From NCBI GenBank assembly GCA_023247935.1, contig JAHFFM010000024.1, positions 1 through 15,766 on the forward strand: a stretch of DNA of 15,766 nucleotides, given 5' to 3'. Shown one piece after another: positions 6,794 to 14,009 of this stretch. This DNA is from Candidatus Omnitrophota bacterium (GTDB taxonomy: Bacteria > Omnitrophota > Gorgyraeia > 2-02-FULL-51-18). The notes under the pieces were generated by a model that saw only the letters and a list, made by a program, of their open reading frames with translations, was not told the DNA's origin and did no database searches. Positions within the stretch are counted from its first letter, which is position 1. The number at the start of each line of letters is the position of its first letter. Both the position numbers and the translations under genes were made by a program.

Positions 6794-8070
6794 AAAAGCA
6801 TTTGGCATTATTCGGCGGTCCTAAAGTAAGAAAAAAACCTTTTGCACCGCATCCTATTTTGGGAAAAGAAGAAACAAAAGAAGTGATGTCGGTTTTAAAA
6901 AGCGGGCAGCTTTCCGGTTTTGTGGCCAAACCCGGTGATCATTTTAATGGCGGTCCTCAAGTGAAGCGCCTTGAAAGCGCTTTTAGCCGTTATTTTGACG
7001 CGCCTTATGCGGTGGCCATGAATTCCGCGACCTCCGCGCTTCACGCCGCGCTTTATGCGGTGGGAGTGGAGCCGGGGGATGAGGTGATTGTGCCGTCTTA
7101 CACGATGAGCGCCAGCGCGTCCGCAATTTTAATGTGTGGCGCTTTGCCTGTTTTTGCGGATATCGGCGACGATTTTTGCCTGGACCCCAATGAAGTTACA
7201 AAAAAAATCACACCCAAAACGCGAGCGATCTTAGTCGTGCATCTTTTTGGTCACCCCGCGCGGATTCGTGACATCATGGCCATTGCCAAAAAACACAAGC
7301 TTGTCGTGGTGGAAGACTGTGCTCAATCGCCGGGTGCTTGGGACGGAAAACAATATGTGGGCACTTTTGGCGACGTAGGCGTTTTTAGTTTGAACCAGCA
7401 CAAAACCATTACAACCGGCGAAGGCGGCGTGGCCATCGCCTCCGACAAACGCACGGCGCTTCGCATGCAGCTTATCCGCAACCACGGGGAAGTGGTGCAT
7501 GATCATCTTCCGGAAGCCAGGGAAGAATATATTTTAGGCTGGAATTACCGGATGACGGAGCTTGAAGCTTCTGTGGGCATCGCGCAATTTGCCAAAATGG
7601 AAAAATTAACCAGGCACCGCATTCACTTGGCCGAGGTTTTAGCAAAAAAACTCTCCAAACAAGGTTTTTTTAGCTTGCCTGAAACGCGTCAGGGCTGCCG
7701 CCATGTTTATTTTTTATTTCCTTTGCTTTACGACGAATCCAAAACAGGCGTCCCTCGCGCGCGAATCGCGCAAGCGCTGTCCGCGGAGGGCGTGCCTTTT
7801 GGAGAAGGTTATGTGCGTCCCATTTACTGGGAGCCTATTTATCAGAAAAAACGTATTTTTCAAAAATCAAATTACCCGTTTAACTTAGGGCAAAATCTCG
7901 AACGGCATTACCGCAAGGGGAGCTGCCTGCGAACGGAATTTTTCCATGAAAAGTCGCTTTTAGCCACGGGTTTATGCCGCTATCCCCTGAGCGCGCGAGA
8001 CATGGAAGACGTAGCCAAGGCAATTTTAAAGATTTGCAATAACATCGACGAATTTTCCTCGAAACCTTGA
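6790..8070 (+). CDS. DegT/DnrJ/EryC1-family PLP sugar aminotransferase
   Basis: A 426-residue fold-type I aminotransferase. Visible family marks are MNSATSALHAALYAVGVEPGDEV (PLP phosphate region), VVEDCAQSPGAWDG (the Asp that contacts the pyridine nitrogen, plus the Gln-Ser pair) and FSLNQHKTITTGEGG with Lys205 as the Schiff-base lysine. All key residues are present, so it should be an active aminotransferase moving an amino group from glutamate to a keto-sugar. It is longer than the usual ~370-390 residues, mainly in its C-terminal third. The ATG at 6790 overlaps the previous stop (ATGA); the in-frame extension upstream to 6691 only shadows the amidohydrolase gene. Its product would be the acetamido precursor that is amidinated by the upstream cassette, but that order is inferred. 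Confidence 0.9.
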   Translation: MKKHLALFGGPKVRKKPFAPHPILGKEETKEVMSVLKSGQLSGFVAKPGDHFNGGPQVKRLESAFSRYFDAPYAVAMNSATSALHAALYAVGVEPGDEVIVPSYTMSASASAILMCGALPVFADIGDDFCLDPNEVTKKITPKTRAILVVHLFGHPARIRDIMAIAKKHKLVVVEDCAQSPGAWDGKQYVGTFGDVGVFSLNQHKTITTGEGGVAIASDKRTALRMQLIRNHGEVVHDHLPEAREEYILGWNYRMTELEASVGIAQFAKMEKLTRHRIHLAEVLAKKLSKQGFFSLPETRQGCRHVYFLFPLLYDESKTGVPRARIAQALSAEGVPFGEGYVRPIYWEPIYQKKRIFQKSNYPFNLGQNLERHYRKGSCLRTEFFHEKSLLATGLCRYPLSARDMEDVAKAILKICNNIDEFSSKP

Positions 8071-10040
8071 AAAAATTAATTTTTTTAGAAAACGCAAGGC
8101 AGATTCCGGCGCTTAAAGCTCATTTTAAACCCGGGGATCCCGACATAGCCATCCAACCCGCCAATGAAAAGCTGTACAGCAAAATCATCCGCAAAAACGA
8201 AGGCCCTGAAAAACCTTTCGATGATGAGCAGGTAAGAGAGTTTTTTTTAAGCAATGCTTTGAATTCCAAGCAAAAGATTGATGACCTTGAAAAGCGCGTA
8301 TGGAAAATAACGCGGGAATGGCATGCGAGCCCGGAAATCAAACCATTTTTAGAATATGGAACCCTCAATACGGGTCAAATGGTTGAGCTTTATATGGGAA
8401 CCGTTATTTTGCGTGCTTTCAGGAATTATGAGTGGGTGAAAGAGGTTATTTTGCGGGAAGAAAAGGAAGAGGGGATAGAAAAAATCATTTGCTTTGAGGA
8501 TTCGCCGCGGATTGCTTCCCATTTTTTTTCTCAACCCGGGGAGCCTATTGCCGCCAAATGCGCGCGATTGCTTGGGTACGACGTTCAGATTTTACCGGGA
8601 ACAAATCCGGAGAAAAGCAAAATCTCAATGGGAGAACGCGCCAAAACAATAGCGCGCCACGCCAAAGAGGTTTTGTACGCCCATTTTGAACGTCCGAAAT
8701 TAACCGGCCGCCCGGTTGTCTTGGTTGCTTCGGCTCCACAGCATGTCCGCTCTCTTTTGGTTTCATTAAGTTTATCGCATGAAGTTGTTTATGTGGATGA
8801 ATCTTTCCGGATCGCAAAGTTGCCTTTTTTAAAAGAAAACAAAATGGCTTATTATTCCTATCCCGAAATACAAGCCGGGCTGAATGAAGAAGCAAAAAAA
8901 AGATTAAAGGATTTTGGCGATAGGTTGAACAAATTCAGCAAAGATCTGCCTCAAATCTTAAAAAAAACAGGCCTTTTTTTAGAAGAGGGAAATGATTTGA
9001 GCCCGCTTGTCATGGATCGGATGCTTTATTTTTGCGGCCATGCGGCTTTAGAAGCGGCTGCTTATTTTGAGTCATTCCAATCTTTTGTCAAAAAACACCC
9101 CATTAAAGCGCTTGTAGTGGACGAGGACACGGTGACGTTTAGAAAATGTTTGGTTGCGGCCTGCCGCAGGACGGGGATTAAAACATTCCAGGTTCCCCAT
9201 GGCGTGAATTTCGCGGATTTTCATTATGATTTGTTTCCTGTATCATCGGAGTTTGTTTTGGCGGGAGGACCCGGAATTTCGAATTTTTACAACGATAACG
9301 GCGTACCCCGTGAAAGATTGAAAGAGGTTGGGATCCCGCGATATGACGAGCTCTTGTTTAAATGCTCAACGGATCAAAGGGTTCAATTTAGAAAAGATGA
9401 AAAAATAGATGAAAATGAATTTGTCATGCTGTTCGCGTTGGCTGTCCCCGCCGAATTTAATTTGCATCAGCCCGATGAATATGATGAAGAAGTGAGTGGT
9501 TTAGGTAGGCAGCCCGAAAGTCATCGCTTTTTTCCCTTAAGAGATTTTGTCGGTTTTGCGGGCAGAGAGGAAATGCGGACTATTTTTAAATTTCATCCTC
9601 TGGACCCTCATTGGACGAATACAAGAAAGTTTATTGAAAGGCAGGCGCATACAAGTTTATTCAAAAACTCCTTGCAAAACGCGCTTTATTTCAGGCAGGA
9701 AAAAGAAGCGGCTGTTTTGGTTTCGGCAAGCGACCTGGTGATTTCTTTTTTTTCAAATATCGCGATTGAAGCGCTTGCGTTTGGAAAACCAACGATACTG
9801 CTGGATTGTTTTCGTTTCTCGGAAACAAAAATACCATTTTTTAAAACAGAGCAAGGCTCTTACTGGGTGGCTTCCTCGGAAGAAGAATTTAGAAAAAAGT
9901 TTTTTGATTTTAGAAAAAATGGAGCGGACCCCAAGAGGCTTAAAGAGGCGTCCGACTGGTTTAAACAGGATTGGGTGGGGCCGCTCGACGGCCGATCCGG
10001 TGAAAGGGCGGCAAAAGCTATTTGCCGTGAAATTTCATGA
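8067..10040 (+). CDS. Large soluble protein with GT-B-like C-terminal half, putative glycosyltransferase
   Basis: A 657-residue protein I do not recognise as a named family. The C-terminal half looks like a GT-B / CDP-glycerol-transferase-like fold: FQVPHGVNF (His378), VGIPRYDELL, IFKFHPLDPHW (His510) and ASDLVISFFSNIAIEALAFG (Ser563, Glu568) followed by KPTILLD, the usual nucleotide-binding end. The first ~200 residues are a charged alpha-helix-rich extension, and the middle contains VVLVASAPQHVRSLL and VKKHPIKALVVDEDTV, probably the N-terminal GT-B Rossmann half. No membrane segments are seen. The start is TTG at 8067, overlapping the aminotransferase TGA (TTGA), with no clear Shine-Dalgarno, so it may depend on translational coupling. 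A transferase using the sugar made by the upstream genes is likely but not proven. Confidence 0.65.
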   Translation: MKKLIFLENARQIPALKAHFKPGDPDIAIQPANEKLYSKIIRKNEGPEKPFDDEQVREFFLSNALNSKQKIDDLEKRVWKITREWHASPEIKPFLEYGTLNTGQMVELYMGTVILRAFRNYEWVKEVILREEKEEGIEKIICFEDSPRIASHFFSQPGEPIAAKCARLLGYDVQILPGTNPEKSKISMGERAKTIARHAKEVLYAHFERPKLTGRPVVLVASAPQHVRSLLVSLSLSHEVVYVDESFRIAKLPFLKENKMAYYSYPEIQAGLNEEAKKRLKDFGDRLNKFSKDLPQILKKTGLFLEEGNDLSPLVMDRMLYFCGHAALEAAAYFESFQSFVKKHPIKALVVDEDTVTFRKCLVAACRRTGIKTFQVPHGVNFADFHYDLFPVSSEFVLAGGPGISNFYNDNGVPRERLKEVGIPRYDELLFKCSTDQRVQFRKDEKIDENEFVMLFALAVPAEFNLHQPDEYDEEVSGLGRQPESHRFFPLRDFVGFAGREEMRTIFKFHPLDPHWTNTRKFIERQAHTSLFKNSLQNALYFRQEKEAAVLVSASDLVISFFSNIAIEALAFGKPTILLDCFRFSETKIPFFKTEQGSYWVASSEEEFRKKFFDFRKNGADPKRLKEASDWFKQDWVGPLDGRSGERAAKAICREIS

Positions 10041-11686
10041 CGCGCGCGCAGGAAAAAATGGTTCTATTTGTTTTGTTTCTGGGGGCGCTGATTGTCCGCG
10101 TTTGGGGGATTGGGTTTGGTCTAATCCATGCGGATGAGCCGATTGTCGTCAATCACGCCATGGCATACGGCCTGGGAGACTTGAATCCCCACTTTTTTAA
10201 AATTCCTCCGCTTGTTTCTTATTTGTTGTTCGGTTGTTACGCATTTTGGTTTTTCGTGGGGAAGATGCTGGGATTTTTTAACGGCACCGAGTCGTTTGTG
10301 AAGCTTTTTTTAGGGCAGCCGGAGCGTTTTTATATAATGGCCCGCATTATTTTTGGCGCTTCGCTGGGTATACTGACCGTCTTTGTGGTGTTTAAGGATG
10401 TGAAGCGTTTTTTTTCAAAAAGCCAGGCGGTTTGGGCGGCTGTTTTTTTGGCCTTTAATTTTTTGCATGTTCGTGATTCCCATTACATTTATGTGGATAT
10501 TCCCATGACCTTGGCAGTTTGGGTGACGACAACCTGGTGCCTTTGTTTGCTTGAAAAACGGCGATTGCATTACTATTTTATGGCTGGCGCGGGGGTGGGA
10601 ATATCATGTGCGATCAAATACAACGCCGCTTTATCGGCGGCGCCTATTGTGGTCGCTCATTTTTTGTCAGATTCCAAGCGTTTATTTTTCTTATTTTTTG
10701 CGTCTGCAGTCGCCATTTTTACATTTTATCTATGCAATCCATTTGCTTCTTTGGACGCGGGGAGTTTTTGGCTAGAGCTTAAAGGCCAGGCCGGAGCAGA
10801 GGGTGCGGTGGGTATGGCGCATCATTTGTTTTATTCCTTATGGCATGGACTTGGACCCGGGGTTTTTGTCCTTGGTTTTATAGGGATTTTTTCCTTATTC
10901 CGCAGCGAACCCAAAAAGGCGGCGGTATTATTTTCTTTTCCCTGTATTTTTTTATTATCTTTATTTTTTTTCAGCCAAACGCATGAGCGGTACGTGCTGC
11001 CGCTTATTCCGTTTGTTTGCGCCGCCGCGGGTATCGCCGCCGACCGGCTGCTTGATGAAGCGAAAGTGAGATGGGTGCGCACCCTGGTTCTAGGGTGTAT
11101 TTTTATTTCTCTTATGCACCCCATGGCTAAAATCGTGCAATCCAATCATCTTTTTGTTGAACGGGACACAGCCTTGGTATTAAAGGATTGGATGGGGCAG
11201 AACTTGCCAGCTGGCTCAAAAATTGCTTTTGACCATTCGTTTTATCGTCCCGATATCAACCGTTCGCCGGAGCAATGGAATCAGATGGCCTCTCGCGATA
11301 TTGAAGATTCCAGAGTTGCCAAAAAAATAAAATGGATGAAAGAAATCGGTAAGGGTCGGCCGGGGTATTCCATTTATTTTTTATCCGATTCGACGGACGG
11401 CCATCATTTTAGTTCGGTGTGGCCGATACTTCCGTTTGACCCGATGCGAATGAAAAACGAGGGAATCGAGTACGTGGTGGTTCATTATGAGGCGGACCCA
11501 AAGAATGAAGCTTTTATGGAATGGCTTCGGAAAAATGGAAAAAGGGTTGCGCGTATCAGCCCCTATATGGATGAGACGCAAAACAGACCGTTTGATCGAT
11601 TCGCCGTGACTTGCGCCCCACTTATGGCGAAAGAGCTTTTTTCCCGGAATCGCTTAGGACCCGTGTTTGAGGTGTATAAGCTGTGA
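10037..11686 (+). CDS. GT39/PMT-like GT-C integral membrane glycosyltransferase
   Basis: A 549-residue membrane protein. A first transmembrane span (~8-30) leads straight into HADEP (Asp33-Glu34), the acidic pair that opens the first periplasmic loop in GT39/ArnT-like GT-C enzymes. About ten further hydrophobic spans follow to ~residue 370 (for example FYIMARIIFGASLGILTVFV, LFFLFFASAVAIFTFYL, AVLFSFPCIFLLSLFFF). The last ~170 residues are hydrophilic, probably a periplasmic domain (TALVLKDWMGQNLPAGSKI, GIEYVVVHYEAD). Such enzymes move a sugar from a polyprenyl-phosphate carrier to an acceptor. Donor and acceptor are unknown. The ATG at 10037 overlaps the previous stop by 4 nt. Confidence 0.82.
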   Translation: MTRAQEKMVLFVLFLGALIVRVWGIGFGLIHADEPIVVNHAMAYGLGDLNPHFFKIPPLVSYLLFGCYAFWFFVGKMLGFFNGTESFVKLFLGQPERFYIMARIIFGASLGILTVFVVFKDVKRFFSKSQAVWAAVFLAFNFLHVRDSHYIYVDIPMTLAVWVTTTWCLCLLEKRRLHYYFMAGAGVGISCAIKYNAALSAAPIVVAHFLSDSKRLFFLFFASAVAIFTFYLCNPFASLDAGSFWLELKGQAGAEGAVGMAHHLFYSLWHGLGPGVFVLGFIGIFSLFRSEPKKAAVLFSFPCIFLLSLFFFSQTHERYVLPLIPFVCAAAGIAADRLLDEAKVRWVRTLVLGCIFISLMHPMAKIVQSNHLFVERDTALVLKDWMGQNLPAGSKIAFDHSFYRPDINRSPEQWNQMASRDIEDSRVAKKIKWMKEIGKGRPGYSIYFLSDSTDGHHFSSVWPILPFDPMRMKNEGIEYVVVHYEADPKNEAFMEWLRKNGKRVARISPYMDETQNRPFDRFAVTCAPLMAKELFSRNRLGPVFEVYKL

Positions 11687-13917
11687 AACAGGCATTGAAT
11701 AAAGATTGGGCTTGGATTGTCTTTTTGTTGGGTGTGACGGCGTTCTTTTTTTGGCCCATCATCAGCGGGACTCAAGGTTATTATTACGGGGATTATTTTC
11801 TTCAGCAATATCCTTGGGCAAAGGCCTACGCGGAAAGTGTAAGGCGTTTTTCATTGCCTTTGTGGGAAGGGCAAATCGGGAGCGGTTTTCCGCTTTTTGC
11901 TGAAGGACAATGCGGCGGGGCACATCCTTTGCGCTGGTTTCTTTTTTCAACGCTGCCTTTTTCCATGAGTTATCACGCGGAATTTGTCATGTTGTTTTTA
12001 GTTGCCGCGCTTTCGACTTATTTTTACGCACGTTCCATGGGCATTTCCCGGGCAGGCTCTTTTTTTTCAACCTTAGCTTTTGTTTACGGCAGCGCGTATG
12101 CCGGTTTGGCGATAGGGCTTCCAGCGCTGCGAACGCTGGCTCATTTTCCTTTGATTTTATTGGTCTTGGAGAAGATGACCAAAAAGGTTTCCTGGCAATG
12201 GGTGGTACTGCTTTCGATGGTGTTCGCGCTCGCTTTTTTGGGCGGAATGCCTCAAATGGCGCTTTATTCGCTTTTTGCGTCAACCTTGTACGTCATTTAC
12301 AGTTTTAAACGGGTTGAATCGCAGTCATCTGTCAGGTATTTATTTTTTTTCTTAGTATCAATCATCTTGGGGCTGGCTTTGTCGGCTATTCAACTTTTGC
12401 CGACCCTGGAACTTTTTAAGCAAACCGCGCGCGCCTCCGGCTCGCTTGAATTTGCTTTAGAAAAATCCATGAATCCTTTGAACGTGTCGACATTGTTTTG
12501 GCCCGGATTCGGATTATTTTTGGGTTTTGATTTTTATATAGGGCTTTTGCCGGCTATATTTGCGATTTATTCCGGACTGGATATGCGAAAGGATAAACGG
12601 GTTTGTTTTTTTGTTTCGTTTTCCGTTTTTTTTATTTTTCTTTCTTTGGGCCGGTTTAACCCGCTTTATGTTTTTCTGCTGCGCATCACGAAACTTTTTT
12701 TATTCCGTACGCCTTCAAAATTTCTTTTTTATGCTTGTTTCGGGCTTGCTATTCTAGCCGGAATGGGTTGGGACAAGTTTTTTTCGCAAACGGAGAAACG
12801 TTCATTTACGCGTTTTTTTAAGGGTATTTTTATCGGCTCTACATTTTTATTCGCGACCGCGAATATTTTTTCACGATTGTTGAAAGGACCCATTTTTTCT
12901 TATTTTGAAAAATATATCCGTGAACATGTTCTTGGAAAGGCAGGGCATCCGCACCCTCTGGATCATTACCTGAATACGCTGTCTGAATATTATGGTTTGC
13001 TTCTCGAAAGAACGGCGTGGCACGACCCTTGGTTTTTGGCTGTTTTGGCTTTGTGGGCAGCTCTCTGTTTTATCTTTTTTTGCACGCCTATTAGGCTCAA
13101 AAAAGGGATGGCAGCCGCTTTTCTTCTGCTCACATTGTGGGATTTGTCTCATTACACGGAAATCAGCACCGGTTTTTTAGGGAACAGACGCGGCCATGAA
13201 TGGGTCGAGCCGGATGGTGTGGCGCGATTTCTTGCTGAAAATACCCATTCTTATAAAACGTTGGAAGTGGTTTTGGATTCGGCGCAGGAGACGCCTCGAT
13301 GGCTGCCTAATTCCAATTTAATCGCGGGCTATGCCAGCGCGGGTATTTATTCTCCTTTGGTGTTTCAGTCTTATAAAGAATACATGGGTGAAGTAGGGGG
13401 TGTGGACGATTCCACGGGCTTTGCCAAAATTTCTGCCGATAATATTTCGCGCAACCACGAAAAATTAAACCGTTTGGGTGTGCGCTATTTAATTTCCAAG
13501 CAGGCGCTGAGCATCGAAGGTTTGGAAAAAGTTTTTGAAGAGGGCGGGACATTGATTTATGAAAATAAAAATGTTTTGCCACGCGCTTATTTTGAAAACG
13601 CGTCCCGGGAAAGCGGTTTGAATATAGAAGTCATGGAAGAAAGTTCTTCCAGAATTAATTTGAAAGTCAAAAACCCTAAAGAACAACAGCTTATTTTTAG
13701 CCAGCTTTATTACCCGGGTTGGCAGGCGACTATTGACGGACAGCCATCCAGGATTTTTCGGGCAGACGGTATTTTTCAATCCGTGCATTTACCCGAAGGA
13801 AATCATGAAGTGGAATGGAAGTACGTGCCGTATTCTTTTATGGCCGGTGCTGGCATTTCTTTTATGAGTTTGATGGTTTGTTTTGGTTTGTTTTTGAGAG
13901 GCGCTAAAAAAACATGA
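11683..13917 (+). CDS. YfhO-family multispanning membrane protein
   Basis: A 744-residue GT-C-like protein with many hydrophobic spans. The N-terminal loop after span 1 reads GDYFLQQYPWAKAYAESVR, then LPLWEGQIGSGFPLFAEGQ, typical of YfhO proteins. The C terminus has the family's periplasmic beta domain and final span (YYPGWQATIDGQPSRIF, LPEGNHEVEWKYVPYSF). YfhO proteins are thought to glycosylate cell-envelope polymers from lipid-linked sugars. Here it probably acts with the flanking GT39-like proteins. The GTG start at 11683 overlaps the previous TGA (GTGA). A soluble loop near residues 500-650 (VEPDGVARFLAENTHSYKTL) precedes the C-terminal domain. Acceptor and donor are unknown. Confidence 0.85.
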   Translation: MKQALNKDWAWIVFLLGVTAFFFWPIISGTQGYYYGDYFLQQYPWAKAYAESVRRFSLPLWEGQIGSGFPLFAEGQCGGAHPLRWFLFSTLPFSMSYHAEFVMLFLVAALSTYFYARSMGISRAGSFFSTLAFVYGSAYAGLAIGLPALRTLAHFPLILLVLEKMTKKVSWQWVVLLSMVFALAFLGGMPQMALYSLFASTLYVIYSFKRVESQSSVRYLFFFLVSIILGLALSAIQLLPTLELFKQTARASGSLEFALEKSMNPLNVSTLFWPGFGLFLGFDFYIGLLPAIFAIYSGLDMRKDKRVCFFVSFSVFFIFLSLGRFNPLYVFLLRITKLFLFRTPSKFLFYACFGLAILAGMGWDKFFSQTEKRSFTRFFKGIFIGSTFLFATANIFSRLLKGPIFSYFEKYIREHVLGKAGHPHPLDHYLNTLSEYYGLLLERTAWHDPWFLAVLALWAALCFIFFCTPIRLKKGMAAAFLLLTLWDLSHYTEISTGFLGNRRGHEWVEPDGVARFLAENTHSYKTLEVVLDSAQETPRWLPNSNLIAGYASAGIYSPLVFQSYKEYMGEVGGVDDSTGFAKISADNISRNHEKLNRLGVRYLISKQALSIEGLEKVFEEGGTLIYENKNVLPRAYFENASRESGLNIEVMEESSSRINLKVKNPKEQQLIFSQLYYPGWQATIDGQPSRIFRADGIFQSVHLPEGNHEVEWKYVPYSFMAGAGISFMSLMVCFGLFLRGAKKT

Positions 13918-14003
13918 AAAAATGGCTGCAGGCCGTATGGGTTTTATTTGCTATCACTGCGTATATTCAAATCTGGTTTTTGCCTAAATTTTTTAAAGGC
14001 TAG
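13914..14003 (+). CDS. 29-residue single-span membrane peptide
   Basis: This short reading frame fills the space between the YfhO gene and the next gene. It starts at an ATGA overlap with the YfhO stop and ends at TAG 14001-14003, six bases before the next ATG. The product begins MKKWLQAVWVLFAI and ends IWFLPKFFKG: two lysines, one ~20-residue hydrophobic stretch, then lysines, so it could be a single transmembrane helix. A purine-rich GAGAGG lies about 12 nt upstream. It has the same start geometry as the other genes of the operon, which is the main evidence that it is translated. It could also be only a coupling leader for the downstream gene. No family is recognised. Confidence 0.5.
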   Translation: MKKWLQAVWVLFAITAYIQIWFLPKFFKG

Positions 14004-14009
14004 CGCAAC

